A stretch of 63,064 nt of DNA from an uncultured Clostridia bacterium. Lineage in GTDB: Bacteria; Bacillota; Clostridia; Oscillospirales; Ruminococcaceae. Under the pieces are notes generated by a model. That model did no database searches and was not told where the DNA came from. It saw only the letters and a program-made list of their open reading frames with translations. The stretch spans positions 1-63,064 of the forward strand of contig CANQTP010000012.1 of assembly GCA_947626755.1 (NCBI GenBank), read 5' to 3'. Each line of letters starts with the position of its first letter. Positions within the stretch are counted from its first letter, which is position 1. The position numbers and the translations under genes were made by a program. This document shows positions 1-6,602 of this stretch, piece after piece.

Positions 1-249
1 TATATGAACCGCGAGAGCCTGAAAAAAACTTTGGAAACAGGTTACACATGGTACTGGAGCCGTTCCCGTCAGGAACTGTGGAACAAAGGAGCGACTTCCG
101 GACATTTGCAGGAGGTCGTTTCGATCTACAGTGACTGCGACAATGACACTCTTCTTCTGAATGTTAAGCAAACGGGCGCTGCCTGCCACACAGGTTCATA
201 CAGCTGTTTTTTCAATGAAATGTATAATAAAGGTTTATACGATAGGTGA
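1..249 (+). CDS. hisI: Phosphoribosyl-AMP cyclohydrolase HisI, 5'-truncated by window edge
   Basis: Third step of histidine synthesis, hydrolysing the purine ring of phosphoribosyl-AMP in the cytoplasm. The open frame runs in from base 1; the first visible residues, [14 protein letters not shown], are the usual 'AYMN-x-ESL-x-KT' block found about 20-30 residues into HisI, so the true start lies outside the window. The zinc/magnesium-binding block is seen as [11 protein letters not shown] followed by a Cys and CHTG near the end, and [13 protein letters not shown] is the other hallmark. It ends normally with TGA. It is followed by a small zinc-ribbon gene and hisE, so it is the tail of a his operon with separate hisI and hisE, not a hisIE fusion. 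Confidence 0.95.
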   Translation, partial: YMNRESLKKTLETGYTWYWSRSRQELWNKGATSGHLQEVVSIYSDCDNDTLLLNVKQTGAACHTGSYSCFFNEMYNKGLYDR

Positions 250-327
250 ACTGAAATTGTTGTAAATTTTCATTTATTGTGAAAATGTTGACAACATAAC
301 AAATAATTAAAAAGGACGCTGACAAAA

Positions 328-525
328 ATGAGCGATGATAAGATCGGTACCTGTGTTGAATGCGGCAGTGAGTTCCTTAGATCAAAATCAAAGATGAAAG
401 AGTTATGTCCGGAATGTGCTCATCGTTTATATGGGTATGAAAATTGTAAGCATATTTTCAAAAACGGAAAATGCGTAATATGTCTTTGGAACGGAAACCA
501 AAGTGATTATACAAAAAATTTATAA
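328..525 (+). CDS. Small zinc-ribbon protein between hisI and hisE, function unknown
   Basis: A 65-residue protein with three CxxC pairs: C9/C12, C27/C30 and C49/C52, plus C40 and H42. This spacing suggests one or two structural zinc sites. There is no membrane segment or signal peptide. AAGGA lies about 11 bases before the ATG, and the stop is 14 bases before hisE, so it is probably co-transcribed with hisI and hisE. I do not recognise a characterised family. A role in the His pathway is only suggested by position; it could equally be a nucleic-acid-binding ribbon. Confidence 0.75.
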   Translation: MSDDKIGTCVECGSEFLRSKSKMKELCPECAHRLYGYENCKHIFKNGKCVICLWNGNQSDYTKNL

Positions 526-539
526 AAGGAGATCGTAAA

Positions 540-878
540 ATGACAGTTTACCAGGAAATTTTTGAAGTTATAAAAGCCCGCAAGGCGGCATTTGACAGGG
601 GAGAAGCCCCCGAAAAATCCTACACCTGCTATCTTTTTGAAAAGGGCGTTGACAAAATTTGCAAAAAAGTCGGCGAGGAAGCCGCAGAAACTATAATTGC
701 CGCCAAGAACGGCGACAATGACGAGCTTATGAACGAAATAAACGACCTGCTTTATCATATAATGGTATTGGCAGTCGACCGCGGACTTGAATGGACAGAC
801 GTCGAAAAAGTCCTTGACGAGCGGAACGAAAAGATTGGCAACCTTAAAGAGTTCCACCAGACAGACAAAAACACATAA
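540..878 (+). CDS. hisE: Phosphoribosyl-ATP pyrophosphatase HisE
   Basis: Hydrolyses phosphoribosyl-ATP to phosphoribosyl-AMP and pyrophosphate, the second step of histidine synthesis. The 112 residues show the MazG-like all-alpha signature: SYTCYLFEKGVDKICKKVGE, then EAAETIIAAKN (metal-binding Glu residues), and NDLLYHIMVL. The length is normal for stand-alone HisE. AAAAGGAG stands 7 bases before the ATG. It is last in the visible his genes; the 78 bases downstream carry no clear terminator before the next gene. Confidence 0.95.
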   Translation: MTVYQEIFEVIKARKAAFDRGEAPEKSYTCYLFEKGVDKICKKVGEEAAETIIAAKNGDNDELMNEINDLLYHIMVLAVDRGLEWTDVEKVLDERNEKIGNLKEFHQTDKNT

Positions 879-956
879 CTTTGTAACTTTTTATCCCGCC
901 TGTGAATAGTATATATTGAAGTTTTAATACTTTAATAATTTCATAGGAGGATCTAT

Positions 957-1793
957 ATGAGCGATAAAAACAACTGCTTCAAGGAAGCGGTTTGCATCGA
1001 GGTCCAGCGTATCTTTGACAGCTGCTCAGACCGCGACTGTATTTATGAGCTTCCTGTTACTTTATGTGATGATTCAGCCGAAATTACGGACGACATGAAC
1101 ATAGTAAAGCCTCGTTGTATCGAAGTTGATACAGTCTGCATTTCGGTCGATGCTGTTCCATTTAAATCGGGATATTACTCGGTGGATATTACTTACAGAT
1201 TCAAAGTTACTGCGGAAGCGTATGCAAAGACCTTCTGCCAGCCGTCTATGGGAACGCTGCTTTGCGGCACTGCGCTGTGGAACAAGAGAGTTATCCTCTA
1301 CGGCGGCGAGGGAAATGCAAAAGTTTTCACCAGCGAACAGGAATTCCCCGTAACCATAAGCGAGGATTGCTGCTCCTGCGAAAAAGGCGCAAGCACTTCC
1401 GCTCCGAAAGCTACTATCCAGATAGTTGATCCCGTTGCTCTGGACGCAAAACTTATCTGCGTTCCCTGCACGAACGAACAGGATCACGGTCCGCAGAACT
1501 GCTGCTGCCCGAACCCTTGTCCGAAACCCGGTCTGGAAAGAACTTTAGCAGTCTCTGTAGGATTGTTCTCGATCATACAGCTTTCCCGCCCCGTATCAAT
1601 GATAGTTCCCGCGTATGATTACTGCATACCTTGCAAGGACTGCTCGACTTCGGCGGCATCGGAAGCTCCCTGCGATATTTTCGACAGGATAGAATTCCCA
1701 ACCGAGCAGTTTTTCCCGCACCCAAGCGGAAACGATAACTGCAAGTGTGGCTGCTGCGATACCGGAAAGGACGACACTTCCTGCGATTGCTGA
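957..1793 (+). CDS. Cys-rich conserved clostridial protein (possible spore-surface protein)
   Basis: A 278-residue protein with about 28 cysteines, no signal peptide and no membrane segment. The first half (about 1-125) is a beta-rich domain including VILYGGEGNAKVF; the second half carries clusters such as NCCCPNPC and NCKCGCC at the C-terminus. Proteins of this architecture are widespread in spore-forming Clostridia and generally annotated only as hypothetical. The lack of a secretion signal and the extreme cysteine content fit a spore-coat or cross-linked structural protein made in the mother cell, but that is inference. A strong SD (AGGAGG) precedes the ATG, and an intrinsic terminator follows. 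The leader (879-956) has no convincing sigma-A promoter; a sporulation sigma factor is possible. Confidence 0.7.
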   Translation: MSDKNNCFKEAVCIEVQRIFDSCSDRDCIYELPVTLCDDSAEITDDMNIVKPRCIEVDTVCISVDAVPFKSGYYSVDITYRFKVTAEAYAKTFCQPSMGTLLCGTALWNKRVILYGGEGNAKVFTSEQEFPVTISEDCCSCEKGASTSAPKATIQIVDPVALDAKLICVPCTNEQDHGPQNCCCPNPCPKPGLERTLAVSVGLFSIIQLSRPVSMIVPAYDYCIPCKDCSTSAASEAPCDIFDRIEFPTEQFFPHPSGNDNCKCGCCDTGKDDTSCDC

Positions 1794-1805
1794 ACCGAAA
1801 ACAAG

Positions 1806-1842
1806 AACGCTGCCGTGTTCTGCGGCAGCGTTTTTGATTTTT
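1806..1842 (+). terminator. Intrinsic terminator after the Cys-rich gene
   Basis: A 10-bp perfect stem, AACGCTGCCG (1806-1815) with CGGCAGCGTT (1823-1832), is followed by TTTGATTTTT. It closes the his/Cys-rich region before a convergent gene. Confidence 0.9.
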
Positions 1843-1865
1843 AAGGATAATTGTAAAAATGTCAA

Positions 1866-3161
1866 TTATTTTTCATCTAAAGCATTTTTTAAGTCGTCCC
1901 AATTTGAATAGTTATACTCATTACCCTTATAAGTAACAGTAAGTGCATCACAGCCATCAAAACTATCTTTCGGCTCGCTGCCAAATTCATCAAAATTATC
2001 GGGCAGAACGAGCTCTCTGAGGGAAATACAGTCATCAAATGCTTCATCACCAATTTTTTTAGTGCTATCAGGTAATTCCAATTTTTTAAGTGCTTTACAG
2101 TCTTCAAAAGCACCTGCACCTATTTCAAATAAATTTTTAGGCATATTTACCTGCTCTAATTTTTCACATTCCAAAAACATAAACCCTCCAATAGTTGATA
2201 CTTTTTCCGGAAAAGTCACGCTTGTCAGGTTGATACAATTGCGGAAAATGAACGCTTCACTAAAATCTTTGTATACTTCTCCCTCAGGTATAACAATATC
2301 GGTCAGACTTACACAATCTTCAAATACGCTCTCTTTTAATACTCTCAATGAACTTGGGAATTCTATACTTTCTAAGCTTCCACAACCTTTGAATGCGCTT
2401 GCATAAATTTCTTCAACGCCTTCGCAAATTACAACGCTTTTAAGTGATTCGCATTCTTCAAAAGCACTTTCACCTATTATTTTTACACTTCCCGGAATAA
2501 CTATACTTTCAAGAGCATCACAGTCTGCAAATTCTCTATATTCTATTGCAGTCAGAGTTTCCGGCAGTGTAACATCTTTAAGAGCACTGCAGCCTATAAA
2601 CGCACTGTATTTTACACTGGTCACACCTTCCGGGATCACTATACTTTTAAGAGAACTACAATCAGCAAATGCATTTTGGGGGATCGAAGATATACTGTTC
2701 GGGAGTTTGACACCCTCAAGAGTCCTGCAGCCTTTAAAAGTATCTTCGCTGAGAGTTAAAACAGTATCAGGCAATTCTACATATGTAAGATCACTTCCTT
2801 CACTTAAGCAGAATTCAATAACAGGATCTCCGTCTATATCGGAAGGAACTCGGATAGCTTTTTCAGTACCAAGATAATTTGTTATTTTCACACCCTTCAT
2901 AACTACATCATATTGATACTCAAAATCTTCCGCCGCAGCGTCTACAACTTCAAAATTTTCTTCTGATCCGGTGTCTTTATCTTTATCTTTTTTCTTTTCC
3001 TTGGTTGTGGTCTCATCATTGCTGTCATTGTCGGCTTCTGCCGCAAAATTTGTGTTATTTCCGTCGGCTTCGCCATGTGACTCGTCGTTTCCGCCGCAGG
3101 CAGCAAGGGAAAGTGCCATTGTAAGCGCAGCCAGCGCCGCAAGTAATTTTTTAACGTTCAT
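1866..3161 (-). CDS. BspA-like leucine-rich-repeat lipoprotein
   Basis: A 431-residue secreted lipoprotein. Residues 1-21 form a lipoprotein signal with the lipobox LAAC; the Cys is followed by a low-complexity acidic/Lys linker to about residue 70. The rest is a run of BspA-type (LRR_5) repeats of about 23 residues with the pattern 'F-x-x-C-x-x-L-x-x-I-x-x-P-x-x-V-x-x-I', for example FADCSSLKSIVIPEGVTSV. Such repeats mediate binding to host or plant-cell polymers or other cells in gut bacteria; the target here cannot be read. GGAGC precedes the ATG. It is monocistronic, with its own extended -10 promoter. Confidence 0.88.
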   Translation of the reverse strand: MNVKKLLAALAALTMALSLAACGGNDESHGEADGNNTNFAAEADNDSNDETTTKEKKKDKDKDTGSEENFEVVDAAAEDFEYQYDVVMKGVKITNYLGTEKAIRVPSDIDGDPVIEFCLSEGSDLTYVELPDTVLTLSEDTFKGCRTLEGVKLPNSISSIPQNAFADCSSLKSIVIPEGVTSVKYSAFIGCSALKDVTLPETLTAIEYREFADCDALESIVIPGSVKIIGESAFEECESLKSVVICEGVEEIYASAFKGCGSLESIEFPSSLRVLKESVFEDCVSLTDIVIPEGEVYKDFSEAFIFRNCINLTSVTFPEKVSTIGGFMFLECEKLEQVNMPKNLFEIGAGAFEDCKALKKLELPDSTKKIGDEAFDDCISLRELVLPDNFDEFGSEPKDSFDGCDALTVTYKGNEYNYSNWDDLKNALDEK

Positions 3162-3212
3162 AAAATATGCTCCTTTTCTGTAAAAAATTTGTCAAAATTT
3201 CCAACGTTAGCT

Positions 3213-3221
3213 ATTGTAGCA
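3213..3221 (-). promoter_or_regulatory. Extended -10 promoter of the LRR lipoprotein gene
   Basis: Read on the minus strand, TGC-TACAAT forms an extended -10 (TACAAT at 3218-3213), about 50 bases before the start codon. No good -35 is visible 17 bases upstream, as expected for an extended -10 promoter. Confidence 0.45.
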
Positions 3222-3293
3222 TACTTTCCGCATAATATGGTGAACAAACAAAAAAAAAAACTTTTAAAAAAGTGTTAAAGTTCCGGTGAAAAT

Positions 3294-3345
3294 AAAAACG
3301 GCGGACATACAGCGGATATTTCACCTGCCGATGTCTGCCGTTTTT
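3294..3345 (-). terminator. Terminator of the DUF378 gene
   Basis: A 15-bp stem, AAAAACGGCGGACAT (3294-3308) with ATGTCTGCCGTTTTT (3331-3345), has one G-T pair and is A/T-flanked on both sides. It starts 6 bases past the DUF378 stop on the minus strand. Confidence 0.85.
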
Positions 3346-3350
3346 CATTG

Positions 3351-3557
3351 TCAGCTTCTTGCTGTTACCCGGTCGTTCTTGAAAAGAAGAGTTATGCACC
3401 AGATAGCGGAAAGTGCTACTACTACATAGACGATCCTGCTGAGAATTGCTCCCGTACCGCCGAACAGCCACGCAACAAGGTCGAAGCCGAATATGCCTAC
3501 CAGACCCCAGTTGAGTCCGCCGATGATAAGCAGTACCAACGCGATTTTATCAAGCAT
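3351..3557 (-). CDS. DUF378 family two-helix membrane protein
   Basis: A 68-residue protein with the DUF378 (YuzA-type) signature, ALVLLIIGGLNWGLVGIFGF near the N-terminus, and a second hydrophobic helix (IVYVVVALSAIWCITLLF). The start is set at 3557 because GAAAGGGTG stands 7-10 bases upstream and the family begins with this 'LDKIALVLLIIGGLNWGL' stretch; a longer frame upstream is not conserved. The function of the family is unknown. It has its own terminator. Confidence 0.85.
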   Translation of the reverse strand: MLDKIALVLLIIGGLNWGLVGIFGFDLVAWLFGGTGAILSRIVYVVVALSAIWCITLLFKNDRVTARS

Positions 3558-3601
3558 TCTATTCACCCTTTCATTACTGCGCTGCGCCGCAATTGGCACA
3601 A

Positions 3602-3634
3602 CGCAAAACTCTCGGAAGAATACACTTCCGAGAG
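3602..3634 (-). terminator. Terminator of the LCP-like gene
   Basis: A perfect 10-bp stem, CTCTCGGAAG (3609-3618) with CTTCCGAGAG (3625-3634), is followed on the minus strand by TTTTGCGTT. The T-run is short. Confidence 0.65.
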
Positions 3635-3697
3635 TATTATTTGAAATTCCTATGCGTTTATTCAAAGAATGGTTTGTATAAATTAGCAGAAACAGGT

Positions 3698-4636
3698 TTA
3701 TTCCGAAGTTTCGGTATCGTCTGTTTCGTTGTAGATCCTGAGCCATTCGGGAACTGCTCTTATGAAATTTTCATCAAGTGTAAAATTGCCGTTTTCGTCG
3801 GAATTTCCCGTTACGGTAACGAGCTGCGCTATCCTGTCGGAACTTTCCGCAATATATTTCATGGCATCGGATTGCTCCTGATAGTCATAGGCTGTATAAT
3901 TCGTTTCTATGGAAGAATTTATTATATTATTGAAATATGTGTCAATATTTGCCGAAAAATTTCCTTTAACGTTCTTGTTTATAAGATCGGAAATTATTAC
4001 TCCGATGATCTTTGCCCTGTATTCTTCTCCCGATTTGTAATCCGGGAATGTAAAGATCTTTCTCATGCTGTCGGATTCAAGATATACTTCACCCTCGCGG
4101 AAAACGGTCTCTTCGCCTGTTTCCGCATCGGAATAGATAAGGTTATACGGAATATCAAAATCAACTCCGCCGAAAGTATCCACAATTGCCGAAAAACTGT
4201 TATTATCCATTTTAAGGTAATAATCAATATCAATGCCAAGCGCCGAGCTTGCAGCGCTTACTGCTTTTGCTGTGCCGCCTGTGCGGTAGAAATCGTATAA
4301 AGTGTTGTAAGTGCCGTCCAGTCCGATATAGGTATTTGCAGGTATGGGCATCAGAATGATCTTCCGTTCTTCTGCTGCCATGCGCACTATCATAAAGCAG
4401 TTCCCGCTTTCACGTTTTGCGGAATCAAAAATAAAAAGCGAAGTAGTATTGTCTTCCGATGATGGGACATATTCTTCCGTGCTTGCAAGCGGATCAAGCG
4501 TCGGAAGGCTTTCGTCCTTTTTCTGAGGGTTCAGAAGTCTCTGCAAAAGCAGGTAGAATATCCCGCCGATAATAAGCAGCGTCATGAGTATGGTTATAAT
4601 GTATGTTACTGCGATCTTCACGCTTTTTTTTGCCAT
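3698..4636 (-). CDS. LytR-CpsA-Psr (LCP) family protein, divergent active site
   Basis: LCP proteins transfer undecaprenyl-linked glycopolymers (teichoic acids, capsule) to peptidoglycan at the outer membrane face. The protein is 312 residues from the ATG with GAAAGGA 9 bases upstream. Residues about 8-32 are a membrane anchor, then a linker. The domain from about 66 keeps the LCP pattern: a beta strand, KIILMPIPANT, a helix, LGIDIDYYLKMD, and IVDTFGGVDFDIP. The conserved 'SIPRDT' block reads PIPANT (98-102), so the Arg and Asp are missing, and the Asp-containing 'SDTIM' strand reads GNCFM. It may be a non-catalytic paralog. It stands alone between its terminator and the SLOG gene. Confidence 0.8.
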   Translation of the reverse strand: MAKKSVKIAVTYIITILMTLLIIGGIFYLLLQRLLNPQKKDESLPTLDPLASTEEYVPSSEDNTTSLFIFDSAKRESGNCFMIVRMAAEERKIILMPIPANTYIGLDGTYNTLYDFYRTGGTAKAVSAASSALGIDIDYYLKMDNNSFSAIVDTFGGVDFDIPYNLIYSDAETGEETVFREGEVYLESDSMRKIFTFPDYKSGEEYRAKIIGVIISDLINKNVKGNFSANIDTYFNNIINSSIETNYTAYDYQEQSDAMKYIAESSDRIAQLVTVTGNSDENGNFTLDENFIRAVPEWLRIYNETDDTETSE

Positions 4637-4718
4637 ATTATACATTCCTTTCAAAATACTTGCAAAAATTTTTTGAACGTGCTATAATTAACATCGTAAG
4701 TGTGCAAGCGAGATGTGT

Positions 4719-5294
4719 TCAGATGCTGAAAAAGCTTTCCTGTCTGAAACCGTCCGTCTGTTCTTCAAGATGTCCCGAATCTATTATGTGGGTTATCAAT
4801 CCGCACTTATTGGCATATCTTATGGTCGCGCCGGTTCCGCTGCGGTAATCCGAGACTACTGCAATAAGTTTTCCCGAACGGTTGACCATATATTGATTCC
4901 TTCGCTGCATACAGCTTTTGTCATAGTTTTCGCTTACATAGACGACTTCGTCAGCTTTCAGGAGAATATTTCCAAGAGTGTATTTTTCGTAGCTTACAAA
5001 ATTTTTGCCGTGACCTCTGTACGGAGCAGCGGCAATGAGCCTGATATTTTCGCCCTGCGCTTTAAGTTCGAGGACAATTTCTCCCGCCCAGAGATCGATA
5101 CCCCTTGCAAGTCCTGTAATGAAGCAGTTATACCCTTCGTCTATGCTGTCGATAACAGATTTGTACAGTATGCTTTTTAACATTTTGACCAGCTGAGAGC
5201 GGCTGCTTCCGCCATCAGGCAGTTTTTCAGGGCGATGTCCCGAAAAACATACTGTTCTTTTTCTTTCTTCAGGGTCGAAATCCGGAATAAACAT
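4719..5294 (-). CDS. SLOG-superfamily DUF1273 (YpsA-like) protein
   Basis: A 191-residue cytoplasmic Rossmann-like protein. RTVCFSGHRPEKLP at residues 13-26 is the signature of the DUF1273/YpsA group, and FITGLARGIDLWAGEIV is the second nucleotide-binding segment typical of SLOG/DprA-like folds; AAPYRGHGK and GTGATIRYA complete the pocket. The start at 5294 is chosen because GAGGATC lies 6 bases upstream; the longer frame reads into the promoter. In Bacillus, YpsA affects cell division, but the reaction is not known. It is transcribed from a strong promoter that overlaps the alr promoter head-on. Confidence 0.85.
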   Translation of the reverse strand: MFIPDFDPEERKRTVCFSGHRPEKLPDGGSSRSQLVKMLKSILYKSVIDSIDEGYNCFITGLARGIDLWAGEIVLELKAQGENIRLIAAAPYRGHGKNFVSYEKYTLGNILLKADEVVYVSENYDKSCMQRRNQYMVNRSGKLIAVVSDYRSGTGATIRYANKCGLITHIIDSGHLEEQTDGFRQESFFSI

Positions 5295-5333
5295 AATAGA
5301 TCCTCGTTTCTGAAAATATAAAGTCTGAAATAT

Positions 5334-5362
5334 ATTATAGCACAAATATTTCATTTTTACAA
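5334..5362 (-). promoter_or_regulatory. Promoter of the SLOG/DUF1273 gene
   Basis: Minus-strand TTGTAA (5362-5357), 17-base spacer, TATAAT (5339-5334), with TGC immediately before the -10. Confidence 0.8.
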
Positions 5363-5363
5363 T
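5335..5363 (+). promoter_or_regulatory. Probable alr promoter overlapping the divergent SLOG promoter
   Basis: TTATAG (5335-5340), 17 bases, TACAAT (5358-5363), 40 bases before the alr ATG. Its -35 sits on the opposite promoter's -10 and vice versa, so the two cannot be occupied at once. The -35 is weak. Confidence 0.5.
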
Positions 5364-5403
5364 AGCTTTTTGAAAATCTGTTAAATTAAGAGGTAATGAC
5401 CTT

Positions 5404-6564
5404 ATGAAAATTGATTTTTACAACAGTGTCCGCGCCGAGATTGATCTTGATGCGGCGGAAAGAAACCTTAATGCTTTAAAGGAGATCCTCGGCAATATCA
5501 AGCCTGCCTGCGTTGTCAAGGCGGACGGCTACGGACACGGGGACACAGAAATAATGTCGCTTTACCAGAGTATGGGAGTGGATTTTTTCTGCGTTTCAAA
5601 TATTGACGAAGCTTTGCGGCTGCGTAATGCAGGGTGCAGGGGAGATATTCTCATACTTAGCTGGAGCGCGCCCGAGCATTCGCATATTCTGATCGAGAAT
5701 GATATTATCGGTTCTGTGGTGTCGCTTAAACAAGCTGCCGAAATATCGGCAAAAGCCGCCGCTCCCGTCCGTGTGCATATAAAGCTTGACACGGGAATGA
5801 GCAGAGTGGGGCTTTCAGCGGACGATGCGGAAAAATGCGGCTCTGAAATTGCAGAGATCGCGTCAATGCCGAATATACGCGCAGAGGGAGTTTTTACACA
5901 TCTTGCCGCCGCAGACTGCATGGAAAAGTCTGACTTTGAGTTTACCGAAATGCAGAAGCGGAGATTTTTCTCCGCAGCCGAAGCTGCCGAAAAGCGCGGA
6001 GTAAAGTTTATCCATAAGCATTGTCTCAACAGTGCGGGAGCGATCTTCCACCGTGACGAGAGAAGCACTCTTGCACGTCTTGGGATCGTCCTTTACGGAC
6101 TTAAACCCGACCGCTCACTTGAAATGCCGATAGAACTTTCTCCGGTAATGGAGCTGAGATCGGTAATTTCCCAGATAAAGACGATACATAAGGGAGATTC
6201 TGTAAGTTACGGAAGAACATATACTGCTGACAGCGACAGAGTTATCGCTACAATACCATGCGGCTATGCGGACGGTTATCCCAGACTGCTTTCGGGCAGG
6301 AATGAAGTTCTTATAAACGGAAAACGTGCGCGGGGCGTAGGACGTATCTGCATGGATCAGATGATGGCGGATATAACAGGTCTTGAAGGAATATCCGAAG
6401 GCGATGAAGTAACTCTTATCGGAAGGAGCGGAGATGAGATCATCACCGCTGATGATCTTGCGGAAATATATGGTACTATCGGATACGAGATAGTATGCGG
6501 GATCAGCAAGCGCGTTCCGAGGATCTATAAGCGCGGCGGGAAAGAGATCCTGCACAGTGTTTAA
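5404..6564 (+). CDS. alr: Alanine racemase
   Basis: PLP-dependent interconversion of L- and D-alanine, supplying D-Ala for peptidoglycan. The 386-residue length is normal. The PLP lysine is K39 in VVKADGYGHG; the second catalytic residue is the Tyr in SVSYGRTYTA; HIKLDTGMSRVG and CMDQMMADI are family blocks. AAGAGGTAATGACCTT precedes the ATG. It is monocistronic, closed by the hairpin at 6571. Confidence 0.97.
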   Translation: MKIDFYNSVRAEIDLDAAERNLNALKEILGNIKPACVVKADGYGHGDTEIMSLYQSMGVDFFCVSNIDEALRLRNAGCRGDILILSWSAPEHSHILIENDIIGSVVSLKQAAEISAKAAAPVRVHIKLDTGMSRVGLSADDAEKCGSEIAEIASMPNIRAEGVFTHLAAADCMEKSDFEFTEMQKRRFFSAAEAAEKRGVKFIHKHCLNSAGAIFHRDERSTLARLGIVLYGLKPDRSLEMPIELSPVMELRSVISQIKTIHKGDSVSYGRTYTADSDRVIATIPCGYADGYPRLLSGRNEVLINGKRARGVGRICMDQMMADITGLEGISEGDEVTLIGRSGDEIITADDLAEIYGTIGYEIVCGISKRVPRIYKRGGKEILHSV

Positions 6565-6570
6565 AAAATA

Positions 6571-6602
6571 ATGGTGCTGTTGTGTGCAGCACCATTTGTT
6601 TT
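6571..6602 (+). terminator. Bidirectional terminator between alr and feoB
   Basis: A perfect 9-bp stem, ATGGTGCTG (6571-6579) with CAGCACCAT (6586-6594), is followed by TTGTTTT on plus and by ATTATTTTTT on minus. It serves both convergent genes. Confidence 0.85.

Noticed and set aside
3593-4300. Plus-strand frame of 235 codons opposite the LCP gene
   Set aside because: The minus strand has a recognisable LCP domain with membrane anchor and SD; the plus frame has none.
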